The position numbers were made by a program, and so were the translations under genes. This document shows, piece by piece, positions 36,391 to 45,600 of a stretch of 64,000 nucleotides of DNA. Below the pieces are notes generated by a model. The model did not search any database. It was not told the origin of the DNA and saw only the letters and a list, made by a program, of their open reading frames with translations. Where the stretch lies: the NCBI RefSeq assembly GCF_012911605.1, contig NZ_JAAMPT010000209.1:248001-312000 (forward strand), in the 5' to 3' direction. The DNA comes from Flavobacterium solisilvae (lineage in GTDB: Bacteria; Bacteroidota; Bacteroidia; Flavobacteriales; Flavobacteriaceae). Each line of letters opens with the position of its first letter. The stretch's first letter is position 1.

Positions 36391-37230
36391 TTATTGTTGT
36401 TTTTGATTTTTCATTTCCTTTTCGATCATTTCATAGAATTCATCGATTTTTGGAAGTACTACAATTCGTGTTCTTCTGTTTTTTGAACGATTGTCAACCG
36501 TGTTATTTTCTACTAACGGAATGAATTCTCCACGTCCAGCAGCAATTAATTGAGATGGTTTAACACCTAAATCTTTAGTCAAAACTCTAACAATAGCTGT
36601 AGAACGTTTCACACTCAAATCCCAGTTGTCAACTAATATTGCGTTTCCTGTAAACGGAACGTTATCGGTATGACCTTCAACCATACATTCAAATGTTGGA
36701 CGACTGTTGATTACTTTTGCAACTTTAGCCAAAACTTCTTTTGCTTTGTCACTTACTACGTAACTTCCGCTTTTAAATAATAATTTATCAGCGATAGAGA
36801 TAAATACAACTCCTTTTTCAACATTTACTTCAATGTCTGGATCAGAAATTCCAACCGAACTTTTTAAACTAGTAACCAATGCTAAAGTAACACTGTCTTT
36901 ACGAGTTAAAGCATCCTGAAGGCGAGTGATTTTCAAGTCTTTTTCTTTTAAGCTTTCTAATGACTTTTCTAAATTTTGAGCACCTTTACTAGTAAGCATT
37001 GTCAATTCTTTTTGATTATTAATCAAATCAGAATTATTTTGTTTTAAATACTCATTTTGCTTTTGAAGCGCTTCTTTTTCAGATAAACAAAGGTTTAACT
37101 TAACTGTTGTAGAGTTTAATAAATCTTGACATTCTTTATTTTGCGCTTCCAAAGCTGCAATTTTCTTTTTTGTGCCACATGATGTCAATGTTAAAGCAAC
37201 GACTGAAAGACCTAAAATTACTTTTTTCAT
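36391..37230 (-). CDS. OmpA-family lipoprotein
   Basis: This 279-residue protein has a lipobox (LTLTSC, Cys18) and a long coiled coil (about 22-105). An OmpA C-terminal peptidoglycan-binding domain follows, with VEGHTDNVPF, DLSVKRSTAIV and NRRTRIVVLPK. It probably tethers the outer membrane to peptidoglycan, like Pal or OprF-type proteins. No TolB gene is adjacent. Single-gene unit with a -7 box TATTTTTG (37253-37260) and the terminator at 36357-36384. Confidence 0.9.
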   Translation of the reverse strand: MKKVILGLSVVALTLTSCGTKKKIAALEAQNKECQDLLNSTTVKLNLCLSEKEALQKQNEYLKQNNSDLINNQKELTMLTSKGAQNLEKSLESLKEKDLKITRLQDALTRKDSVTLALVTSLKSSVGISDPDIEVNVEKGVVFISIADKLLFKSGSYVVSDKAKEVLAKVAKVINSRPTFECMVEGHTDNVPFTGNAILVDNWDLSVKRSTAIVRVLTKDLGVKPSQLIAAGRGEFIPLVENNTVDNRSKNRRTRIVVLPKIDEFYEMIEKEMKNQKQQ

Positions 37231-37252
37231 AAAAGGGTAATTAATTTTTTAA

Positions 37253-37260
37253 CAAAAATA
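37253..37260 (-). promoter_or_regulatory. -7 box for the OmpA-like gene
   Basis: Minus strand TATTTTTG matches TAnnTTTG, 22 nt before the start codon. Confidence 0.35.
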
Positions 37261-37306
37261 AGGATTATTTTAAATTCGGGTAATAGTTCAAAGTGATAAA
37301 CTATTG

Positions 37307-38299
37307 TTAAATGTTATCAAATACCTTGCCATTTTTAATGAAGTATTGGTAAACGATGCTTTTGGTTTGGTAATAATTTTGAGATTGAGATTGCTTTCTT
37401 TTTTTTAATGTTTTGTTTATCAAAGAATAAAAAGAGAAATGCGCTTTTATTATGGCAAAACAATGTTTAAACTTTCCTTTGAAAATAAATTGAATTCCGG
37501 CTAATCCATCCAAACAAAGTCGGCTTAAAATGATAAAAAACAACTGATTTTCGGGTAGATTTTTTAGTAACATCAACAATGAGTTTCTGAAATTCAGAAA
37601 TGTTTTTCTAGGATTTCCTTCGTTTAAAGTTGCGCCACCAACATGATAAACAAGCGAATTTGGAGAATATTTTGCTTTGTAACCTAAATTAAATGCACGC
37701 CAGCATAAATCAATTTCTTCTTGATGGGCAAAAAAGTCATCATCAAAACCGTTTAATTGATTAAAAATAGTTCTTCGGATGAAAAAACAAGCACCGCTTG
37801 CCCAAAAAATGGTTTGTTCGTCATCATATTGTCCGTTGTCTTTTTCGATAGTATCAAAAATTCTTCCGCGACAAAATGGATAACCAAATTTATCGATGAA
37901 ACCTCCAGCAGCACCAGCATATTCGAAATAAGCTTTGTTTTTGTAATCTAATATTTTGGGTTGAATAATTCCAATTTCAGGATTGTTTTCAAATAGAGAA
38001 AGAATAGGAGTAAGCCAATTTTGAGTAACTTCTACATCTGAATTTAAAAGGCAAAGATATTCTTCTTCAATGTTTTGTAATGCAATATTGTAACCTTTGG
38101 CAAAACCATAATTAGCATCGTTTTGAATGATAGTTATTGACGGAAACTGATTTTTTATTACTTCCAATGAAGTATCGGTCGAAGCATTATCAGCGACATA
38201 TATTTTGGCTTCATCTGAAAAAGCAACTACCGAAGGTAAAAATTGCTCCAACAGTTTGGCACCATTCCAATTCAGTATAACAACAGCTATTTTTTTCAA
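37307..38299 (-). CDS. Family 2 glycosyltransferase (rhamnosyltransferase-like)
   Basis: This 330-residue GT-A enzyme opens VVILNWNGAKLLEQFLPSV, with ADNASTDTS, LLNSDVEV and the acceptor motif FAHQEEIDLCWRAFNLGYK. These fit the WbbL/rhamnosyltransferase-like group that builds surface polysaccharide. No other polysaccharide genes are adjacent; the HsdR-N-like gene is 9 nt upstream and may be co-transcribed. Confidence 0.88.
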   Translation of the reverse strand: MKKIAVVILNWNGAKLLEQFLPSVVAFSDEAKIYVADNASTDTSLEVIKNQFPSITIIQNDANYGFAKGYNIALQNIEEEYLCLLNSDVEVTQNWLTPILSLFENNPEIGIIQPKILDYKNKAYFEYAGAAGGFIDKFGYPFCRGRIFDTIEKDNGQYDDEQTIFWASGACFFIRRTIFNQLNGFDDDFFAHQEEIDLCWRAFNLGYKAKYSPNSLVYHVGGATLNEGNPRKTFLNFRNSLLMLLKNLPENQLFFIILSRLCLDGLAGIQFIFKGKFKHCFAIIKAHFSFYSLINKTLKKRKQSQSQNYYQTKSIVYQYFIKNGKVFDNI

Positions 38300-38308
38300 T
38301 TTATTGGT

Positions 38309-38749
38309 TTAAAAATTGGGTAATTCTTTCAAGAAAACATACTTTTCGTTTTCAAAATCCATTTGGCAAAAATAATGATTTAACCCATTGGTTACCATTA
38401 AATATTCGGCTTTCAATTTCAGATTATAGCGAGCAATTTGGTCAAAAGTATCTTGAGAAATAGAAACTTCTGGTGCTTTACATTCTATGAGCAAAAACAA
38501 TTCGCCATTAGGTTTAAAAACGGCTATATCATATCGTTTACTGGTATCATTTACTTTGATGAGTTTTTCGACATTGATATGAGATTTCGGGTATTTTTTT
38601 TCCTCCAAAAGAAATTGAACTGTATGTTGTCGAACCCATTCTTCGGGAGTAAGAATGATAAATTTTTTCCTGATAACATCAAAAATAGCGACTTTATTTT
38701 CACTATTTTTGAACCGAAACGTATAAGCAGGAAAATTTAGTTTTTGCAT
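38309..38749 (-). CDS. Stand-alone HsdR N-terminal-like (PD-(D/E)XK) protein
   Basis: The start is set at MQKLNFPAYTFRFKNS (38749). The 146-residue protein matches the HSDR_N_2-type domain, with the nuclease core pattern YDIAVFK followed by LLIECKAP (the E-x-K motif), so a nuclease-like fold is likely. It is much shorter than type I restriction subunits and has no helicase or methylase partner here. It is common in Bacteroidota next to holA. Function unknown; host DNA metabolism is plausible. It is divergent from holA with only 37 bp between starts. Confidence 0.8.
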   Translation of the reverse strand: MQKLNFPAYTFRFKNSENKVAIFDVIRKKFIILTPEEWVRQHTVQFLLEEKKYPKSHINVEKLIKVNDTSKRYDIAVFKPNGELFLLIECKAPEVSISQDTFDQIARYNLKLKAEYLMVTNGLNHYFCQMDFENEKYVFLKELPNF

Positions 38750-38786
38750 AGAGCAAATGTAATTTAAAAAATCAAAATTCCATAGA

Positions 38787-39791
38787 ATGGATGAAGTTGT
38801 AAAAATCATCAACGATATAAAAGCCGGAAATATTAAACCTATCTATTTTTTGATGGGAGAAGAACCTTATTATATTGATAAACTTACCGAATATATTGAG
38901 GATAATGTTTTGTTGGAAGACGAAAAAGGTTTCAATCAAATGGTGATTTATGGTCGCGATACTTCGGTGGATGAAATTGTTTCCAATGCAAAACGTTACC
39001 CAATGATGGCTGACAGACAGGTTGTTATTGTAAAAGAAGCTCAGGAATTGGCAAGAACTATCGATAAATTAGAAAGTTATATAGAAAACCCACAACCAAC
39101 AACGGTTTTGGTTATTGCCTACAAATATAAAACGGTTGATAAACGAAAAAAATGGGTAAAATCGATTGATAAAACGGGTGTTTTATTTGAAAGCCAAAAG
39201 TTGAAAGAATACAAAGTAGGCGAATGGGTGAAACGTGTTTTGCAAGGTCGAGGTTATGGTATTGAACCTAAAGCAATGCTGATGTTGGTGGAATATCTTG
39301 GAAATGATTTAAGCCGAATTGCGAATGAATTGACAAAACTCGAAATTATTCTGCCCAAAGGAAGTACAATCACGCCATCGCATATTGAAGTAAATATTGG
39401 TATCAGCAAAGATTATAATGTTTTTGAATTGCGTAAAGCTTTAGGCGACAAAGACCAATTTCGTGCCTATCAAATCGTAAATTATTTTGCCCAAAATAGT
39501 AAAGAAAACCCGATGGTTGTTGTCATAGCGCAACTGTTTAGCTTTTTTTCGAGTTTGTTGAAATTCCACGGATTAAAAGATAAATCACAAGGAAATGTTG
39601 CGAAAGAACTTGGTGTAAATCCTTATTTTGTAGCCGATTATGTGACAGCATCCAAAAATTATCCGATGAAAAAAGTAAGCGGAATTGTGAGTACGTTACG
39701 TAATATTGACGGAAAAAGCAAAGGTGTTGGCGCGGCCAATTTACCCGAAGCTGATTTGTATAAAGAACTTTTGGTTAAGATTTTCAATTAA
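38787..39791 (+). CDS. holA: DNA polymerase III subunit delta
   Basis: This 334-residue protein matches HolA, with the N-terminal YFLMGEEPYYIDKLTEYIE and the middle RIANELTKLEI motif. Delta opens the sliding clamp in the clamp loader complex. Single gene, diverging from the HsdR-N-like gene. Confidence 0.93.
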   Translation: MDEVVKIINDIKAGNIKPIYFLMGEEPYYIDKLTEYIEDNVLLEDEKGFNQMVIYGRDTSVDEIVSNAKRYPMMADRQVVIVKEAQELARTIDKLESYIENPQPTTVLVIAYKYKTVDKRKKWVKSIDKTGVLFESQKLKEYKVGEWVKRVLQGRGYGIEPKAMLMLVEYLGNDLSRIANELTKLEIILPKGSTITPSHIEVNIGISKDYNVFELRKALGDKDQFRAYQIVNYFAQNSKENPMVVVIAQLFSFFSSLLKFHGLKDKSQGNVAKELGVNPYFVADYVTASKNYPMKKVSGIVSTLRNIDGKSKGVGAANLPEADLYKELLVKIFN

Positions 39792-39804
39792 ATATTCGTT
39801 AGAA

Positions 39805-39835
39805 TTTGTATAATGTAATATTTTTTTTATTTTAG
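39805..39835 (+). promoter_or_regulatory. Promoter of the small lipoprotein gene
   Basis: TTTG at 39805-39808, exactly 19 nt, then TATTTTAG at 39828-39835 (one mismatch to TAnnTTTG). Confidence 0.45.
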
Positions 39836-39859
39836 CAATCTAATCAAAATTTTATTTTA

Positions 39860-40279
39860 ATGAAAAAAATATTACTATTTACATTAGCTTCAATGGCAAT
39901 GTTGTCGTCTTGTTCCTCAGATGATTCTGTAAAAGTTACAGAGGATAAATTAACTAAAAAGTGGTATTACAAGAGTTATCAAGCAAATGGAGAAACAGAA
40001 GCTTATGACCATTTACCATGTGCCAAAGATTATGTTGAGTTTTTACCAAATGGTAGTTATATTGAATTTTATGTAAATGATTGTAGTCCATTAGAAACAG
40101 GTTCTTCAACTGGAAGTTGGGTTTTAGATGGGAATACTGTTGCTGTAGCGATTGATGGTGAGAATTACAGCGGTAAAGTAACAAAGTTAAGTGATACAGA
40201 ATTACAATTAACAGTTCGAGCTGATTATGATGATGATGGCGACGAAGAAAATGTAAAAGTTAACTTTACAAATAACTAG
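39860..40279 (+). CDS. Lipocalin-like small lipoprotein
   Basis: A 139-residue protein with a lipobox (MAMLSSC, Cys18) and then an Asp/Ser linker. The beta-rich domain has the LTKKWYYKSYQANG opening of lipocalin-like lipoproteins, and an acidic C-terminus (DYDDDGDEEN). Function unknown. It has its own promoter and a strong terminator. Confidence 0.75.
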   Translation: MKKILLFTLASMAMLSSCSSDDSVKVTEDKLTKKWYYKSYQANGETEAYDHLPCAKDYVEFLPNGSYIEFYVNDCSPLETGSSTGSWVLDGNTVAVAIDGENYSGKVTKLSDTELQLTVRADYDDDGDEENVKVNFTNN

Positions 40280-40285
40280 AAAAGT

Positions 40286-40322
40286 AAAAAAAACATTAAC
40301 ACAATAGTTAATGTTTTTTTTT
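40286..40322 (+). terminator. Terminator of the lipocalin-like gene
   Basis: Stem 40286-40300 with 40307-40321 (AACATTAAC/GTTAATGTT core) and a T-run. Confidence 0.9.
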
Positions 40323-40351
40323 ACCCTTTAATATAGTTTATCATTATATCA

Positions 40352-40711
40352 TCATAGTATACTTTCCCCAAAAGTCAACAAATTTTTATCAGGATCGAGG
40401 ATGGAAAATTCTTTTTGTCCCCAAGGTTTTAGTTCCAACAAACCATTAGGATGAATTCGGGTTTTGTTGTCTAATAACGTTTGGTAAAGATTGTCAATCG
40501 TATTGGTTCGGATGTAAACTTGACCGTAATTTTCATTAGGATTTAAAGTTGCGAATTCAAAAAAATGAATTTCAACATTGTCTTTTTTTAGTATCAAATA
40601 ACCGTCATAATCTGCTGCGCTAATATCAACAAAACCCAATTGATTTAGGTAGAAATCTTTGGTTTTCGCTTTGTTACGCATGGGTAACTTTGGGTGAATT
40701 GATGTTAGCAT
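40352..40711 (-). CDS. VOC-family (glyoxalase/bleomycin-resistance) protein
   Basis: A 119-residue protein with the vicinal-oxygen-chelate fold pattern: KTKDFYLNQLGFV near the start, NYGQVYIRT, and a closing FSILDPDKNLLTFGE with the usual glutamate. Such proteins bind a drug or perform metal-dependent chemistry; the ligand is unknown. It is 15 nt downstream of the DUF2200 gene. Confidence 0.85.
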   Translation of the reverse strand: MLTSIHPKLPMRNKAKTKDFYLNQLGFVDISAADYDGYLILKKDNVEIHFFEFATLNPNENYGQVYIRTNTIDNLYQTLLDNKTRIHPNGLLELKPWGQKEFSILDPDKNLLTFGESIL

Positions 40712-40726
40712 AGTTTAGTTTTTTGA

Positions 40727-41089
40727 TTAACTGCGTAAAATTTTCTCCATTTTTTTGCCTTTTGCCAATTCATCAACCAGTTTGTCTAAATAACGAACTT
40801 GCTTGGTTAACTCATTTTCAATTTCTTCAATACGATAACCACAAATCACGCCAGTAATTAAATCTGCGTTTGGATTGAGGGTTACTTTTTGGAAAAAGGT
40901 TTCAAAAGTTACTTTTTCATCAATTAGTTTTTGAATGGTTACTTCATCAAAACCAGTTAGCCAAGTAATCACTTCGTGCAGTTCTTCTTTGGTACGGTTT
41001 TTTTTCTCGACTTTGGTTACATAATGCGGATAAACCGATGCAAAAGTCATTTTGGCAATGCGTTCGTTATGTTCTGGTGTTGGGATCAT
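40727..41089 (-). CDS. DUF2200 family protein
   Basis: The start is set at MIPTPEHNERIAKMTFASVYPHY, which is the family N-terminus; the 22 upstream codons are Phe-rich and unrelated. The 120-residue protein has WLTGFDE and VICGYRIEEIE motifs seen in DUF2200. Its function is not established. It probably shares a transcript with the VOC gene. Confidence 0.85.
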   Translation of the reverse strand: MIPTPEHNERIAKMTFASVYPHYVTKVEKKNRTKEELHEVITWLTGFDEVTIQKLIDEKVTFETFFQKVTLNPNADLITGVICGYRIEEIENELTKQVRYLDKLVDELAKGKKMEKILRS

Positions 41090-41142
41090 TTTTTTATTTG
41101 CTCTCTCAAATATAAAAAATAATTCCAAAAATTTCCACAAAA

Positions 41143-41169
41143 AAAACTCCATCACAAAGACGGAGTTTT
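41143..41169 (-). terminator. Hairpin after the pseudogene
   Basis: AAAACTCC (41143-41150) pairs with GGAGTTTT (41162-41169), with a T-run on the minus strand. Confidence 0.6.
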
Positions 41170-41191
41170 CTAGAAATTCGTGAAAAATGAT

Positions 41192-41658
41192 TTAGTGTTT
41201 TGGCATTTCATCAAAATTAATCATCCAGTTGATGCCAAATTTATCGGTAAACATTCAAAAAATAAGCACCCCAAAATGTTTTTTCCATAGGCGTGATTAC
41301 GTTTCCACCTGCTGAAAGTCCAACGAAAAGTTTGTCAGCTTCTGCTGCGCTATCGGTGTTGATTGAAACGGAGAAGTTGTTACCAAAAGTGACATCTTTT
41401 GACAGTATAGTATCAAAACCTGCAAATGTTGGAGATTGCATAATTTGTGGCCATTTACGTTTTATCCGTAAAATCTCTTGTGCATCAGTTTTTCGATCCT
41501 CAACAGAATTGAGAATTAAATTATAACTCTCGATGTCAACAGTTGGCGTTGCATTTTTTTTCCTTGACTTTTATAATTTTAGATTTGTTTGATTGATTAA
41601 TCTTTTCGCAGGAAAATAATATAAAACAAATTAGAATATAGAAAAGTTTTGATTTCAT
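41192..41658 (-). pseudogene. Chimeric frameshifted pseudogene (lipoprotein N-terminus joined to PhnB-like VOC C-terminus)
   Basis: From ATG 41658 the frame encodes a lipoprotein signal, MKSKLFYILICFILFSC, then breaks in a run of eight As (plus-strand Ts 41554-41561). One frame over it continues NATPTVDIESYNLI to MQSPTFAGFDTILSKD, reminiscent of SnoaL/DUF4440 lipoproteins. It then runs directly into VTFGNNFSVSINTDS and TPMEKTFWGAYF, the C-terminal half of PhnB-type VOC proteins. A second 1-nt shift at the six As (41257-41262) separates this from MFTDKFGINWMINFDE, ending at 41192. A deletion probably fused two genes before the shifts. The domain naming of the first part is tentative. Confidence 0.7.
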
Positions 41659-41708
41659 GTAATTGGTTTTGGATAACTGTTCAGCCTGACGTTCCGTGGC
41701 TTCGCGAG

Positions 41709-42355
41709 GTTGCTAACTTCGGAACTGATTATTTTCTATTAAAGTTAAAAATTTCTTGTGAAATCTAAACTTGTATTTACTACAAAATTCGCAATTGCGC
41801 CAAACGAGTGTTAGCAATTGGTTTTATTCTTCAAGTAAATGCTCTATACTTTTTGATGAGTAAAAATATGATAATCTATTTCCGTCGCCACCCATTGATT
41901 CAGAATTTGCTATAGTTATTTTTAGATTTTGGAATAAAAAATTTCCTTCTTCAATTTCAACATAGTCTTCTCCTATAGATTTGAATAATTTTAAATATTC
42001 ATTGATGTCTTTTTCAAAAATCAAATCAATGTTATTTATTGAAATATTTATTCCGTTGTGAATTTCTACGGATTCTAATTTTTCATCTTCATCATAGTTT
42101 AGAAAGAAATAATTTTCTTTACTGTTTATATTTTCATAAATATCTCTTTTTTGTATGATATCGTAACTAGTATCTCCATCAAAAAAATCAGACATTTCAA
42201 AAATATTATCGTCTTCTTTATGTAAGTTATTCAAACTTTCTCTAAGAAAATTTCTGTCATTCCCCCAATTGAATTCTTTTCCATTGATTATAATACCAAT
42301 ATTAGGAATCGCTTCTATTTTCATCGTTTCTGTTTTTTTTAAACTTGTTGCTAAC
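41709..42355 (-). mobile_element. Cassette-like unit bounded by GTTAGCAAC motifs
   Basis: On the minus strand GTTAGCAAC occurs at 42355-42347 and again at 41717-41709. The inverse TTGCTAAC lies just past the gene stop, so 41710-41817 is bounded by perfect 8-bp inverted ends. The order (core site, gene, about 108-bp site with inverted ends) is the topology of an integron cassette with attC at the 3' end. The inner L boxes do not pair well and there is no integrase in the window, so this is attC-like only. The 41660-41720 flank is much more GC-rich than its surroundings. Confidence 0.45.
41824..42324 (-). CDS. Hypothetical acidic protein in the cassette-like unit
   Basis: The start is set at MKIEAIPNIGIIINGKEFNW (42324), after the GTTAGCAAC core; an upstream ATG at 42378 would run through that core. 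The 166-residue product is acidic and soluble, with no signal. It has many short beta-like segments (IEIHNGINISINNIDLIF-type) and the tail GGDGNRLSYFYSSKS. I do not recognise it. Its size, acidity and cassette context would fit an accessory or immunity-type protein, but there is no direct evidence. It lies alone between the pseudogene and ccsA. Confidence 0.6.
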   Translation of the reverse strand: MKIEAIPNIGIIINGKEFNWGNDRNFLRESLNNLHKEDDNIFEMSDFFDGDTSYDIIQKRDIYENINSKENYFFLNYDEDEKLESVEIHNGINISINNIDLIFEKDINEYLKLFKSIGEDYVEIEEGNFLFQNLKITIANSESMGGDGNRLSYFYSSKSIEHLLEE

Positions 42356-42625
42356 TTACAGATATACAAATGTTCCATTTGTAAATAATAATAAATAATT
42401 ACAAACGTTTATGAGTTGTTACAATTGTAAAAATATAAAATAAATCATTAAAAAATTAAATAAATTTCTTCCCAAAAAACTTCGTGATTTTTTGCATAAA
42501 TCTACCGTTAAAAAATCCAAAAACGCAACAAGTTAAACATTACTTAAAACACATAAACATCTGTTAGAATTTGAGTTTTTTAAATTACTTTTGTACCACT
42601 TTATCAAAAACCAAATTGTCCAGTT
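42325..42625. other. Intergenic region between the cassette gene and ResB-CcsA
   Basis: About 300 AT-rich bases. It contains the GTTAGCAAC core (42347-42355), a small palindrome ACAAAT/ATTTGT near 42366, and a -7 box TACTTTTG at 42586-42593 for the downstream gene. No coding frame was seen. Confidence 0.5.
42586..42593 (+). promoter_or_regulatory. -7 box for the ResB-CcsA gene
   Basis: TACTTTTG matches TAnnTTTG, 32 nt before the start. No good -33 TTTG at 19 nt. Confidence 0.35.
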
Positions 42626-45600
42626 ATGGAAAAAAAATTACTAGCCATTCTTTTCTCTACTCGTTTAATGGCTTTTCTCTTTATCAGCTTTGCCGTAGCC
42701 ATGATTTTCGGAACCTTTATAGAAAGTAAATACAATACTGATACCGCTCGAATTTGGATATACAACGCTTGGTGGTTTGAAGCTATAATGTTGTTTTTTG
42801 TTATCAATTTTTTTGGAAACATTAAACGTTATCAGTTATACAAAAAAGAAAAATGGGTAACACTTTTGCTGCATTTGTCTTTTATCTTCATCATCGTTGG
42901 CGCATTTGTTACGCGTTACATCAGTTATGAAGGTATGATGCCAATTCGTGAAGGCGAAACAGCTAACCAAATGTATTCGGATAAAAATTTCTTAACCGTT
43001 CTTGTTGATGGCGATTATAAAGGTCAATTAAAAAGACGAACGTTTGAGAAATCGCTTTTGCTTTCGCCAGTAACCAATAATCATTTTTCTATCAACGAAA
43101 AGTTTGCCGATATTCCTTTTTCTATCGAATACAAAAACTTCGAATTGGATGCTAAAGAAACTATCGAACCAAGCGCTGATGGTGAATTGTATTTGAAATT
43201 AGTAGAATCGGGCGATGGAACGCGTCACGAACACATGCTGAAAGAAGGCGAAGTGCAAAATATTCACAATGTGCTTTTTGCTTTGAATAAACCTACGCAA
43301 GGTGCAATTAATATTGACACAAAAAACAATACGATTTCAACTCCATTCGATGGAACTTTCATGCGAATGGCAGATAAATTGCAAGGAAAAGTTGTGAAAG
43401 ACTCGGTGCAAGCTTTGATGTATCGTTCGTTGTACAACGTTAGCGGAAGCCAATTTGTTATTCCAGAAATGGCTGTAAAAGGTAAAAAAGTATTCAAATC
43501 AAGTGGTGATTTTAAAGCCAAAGCTCATGATGATGCGTTAACGATATTAGTTACCTCGGGTAAAGAGCAAAAAGAAGTTACACTTGTTGGTTCTAAAGGA
43601 AAAACTGGCGAACCGGTAATGGTAAAAATTGGCGAACTTGAATTTACATTTTTCTTTGGAAGTAAAGTATATACATTGCCGTTTAGTTTGAAATTGAATG
43701 ATTTTATAGCCGAAAAATATCCTGGAACCGAGAAAAGTTATTCTTCTTTTGAAAGTAAAGCAACCGTAATTGATTCTACCGAAAAATTTGATGCTAGAAT
43801 TTATATGAACAATATTCTTGACCATAAAGGGTATCGTTTTTTCCAAGCTAATTTTGATCCAGACGAAAAAGGAACAGTACTTTCAGTAAGTCACGATTTT
43901 TGGGGAACAATGATTACTTATGTTGGTTACACACTTTTATACATTTGCTTAATGTTGATTTTATTTGCAAAAAATACTCGTTTTGCGGAGTTGAAAAGAA
44001 AATTGGAAACCGTGAAAAAGAAAAAAACAAAACTACTAACGATTTTGGTTTTATTCTCAACACTTGGTTTTGCGCAACAAAAAGAAAATCATTCGCATCA
44101 GGCAAAAACCAATATGAATTATCTTGATTCAATTAAAAAATATCAAGTTCCCGAAATTCAAGCTTCTCGTTTTGGTCGATTAATCATTCAAGATGATGGC
44201 GGAAGAATGAAACCTATCAACACTTTTTCATCGGAATTATTGCGAAAAGTTAGCCATAATGATACGTATGAAGGAATGAATTCGGACCAAGTATTCATAT
44301 CGATGAAACAATTTCCTTTTGCTTGGATAGAAGTTCCATTGGTTTATGTAAAAAGTAGTAACGACAGTATCCGAAAAATTTTAGGTGTTGAAAAAGGACA
44401 AGAGTTAATTCCGTTTAAGAAATTTTTTGACGATGAAGGAAATTATAAATTATCACCTTATTTAGATGCTGCTTATAAAACGCCAAATCCTAATAAGTTT
44501 GAAAAAGATTTCGTAGAAACCGATAAAAAGATAAATCTTTTGAATTCGGCTTTATTTGGAAGCATACTTAGAATTTATCCAACACCAAATGATAAAAATA
44601 ACAAATGGGTTTCAAATCTAGAACTTAGTCATGCTACTGGAACGGCTTTGGACACAATTAAAACCGCATTTCCATTTTATCTGGAAGCTTTGGCAAAAGG
44701 TATCAAGACCAAAGATTATGCATTGGCAAACACAATGCTTGATGGTTTAGAAAAATTCCAAATGAAATACGGAAGCGAAGTTAGACCAACCAACAAAAAA
44801 ATTGACGCAGAGATTTTGTATAACAAACTGAATGTATTCCAGAAATTACCTTATTGGTATATCAGTATTGCAGGATTGATGTTTGTGCTTGTTATTCTTC
44901 AAATTTTCAAAGAAAGAAAATTTTTAACGATTTCCATTAATGTATTACATGTTATCATCGGGTTACTTTTTGTAGTACATACATTAGGTTTAATTGCTCG
45001 TTGGTATATTTCTGGTCATGCGCCGTGGAGTAATGCTTATGAAAGTATTATTTATGTAGCTTGGTCAACGATGTTCTTCGGATTGGCATTTGATAGAAAA
45101 TCAAAATTAACAGTTGCTTCATCAGCATTTGTAACCGCAATGATATTAACGGCTGCTTATGCCAACTGGATTGATCCTGAAATTGCGAACTTACAACCGG
45201 TATTGAATTCGTATTGGTTGATGATTCACGTTGCAGTAATTGTGGCAAGTTATGGTCCGTTTGCACTCGGGTTTATTCTTGGTTTTGTGTCGCTTTTATT
45301 GATGTTTTTTACCAATGAAAGCAACAAAAAGAGAATGGAGTTAAACATAAAAGAGTTAACTTATCTTAATGAAATGGCGTTAACCGTAGGTTTAGTAATG
45401 TTGACCATCGGTAATTTCCTTGGCGGACAATGGGCAAACGAAAGTTGGGGAAGATATTGGGGTTGGGATCCAAAAGAAACTTGGGCTTTGATCAGCATCA
45501 TGGTTTATGCTTTTGTCATTCACGCTCGATTTGTTCCAGGAATGCGTAGTAAATGGTTTTTCAATTTGATGGCAATGTTTGCTTTTGTATCGATATTATT

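Noticed and set aside
38309..38812. Possible type I restriction system
   Set aside because: Only an HsdR-N-like domain is present; no methylase, specificity or helicase gene lies nearby.
41241..41441. Independent short VOC protein at this position
   Set aside because: It is the middle frame of a larger frameshifted pseudogene rather than a complete gene.
42604..42822. Short minus-strand frame overlapping the ccsA start
   Set aside because: It is antisense to a clear membrane domain of ResB-CcsA, with no independent support.
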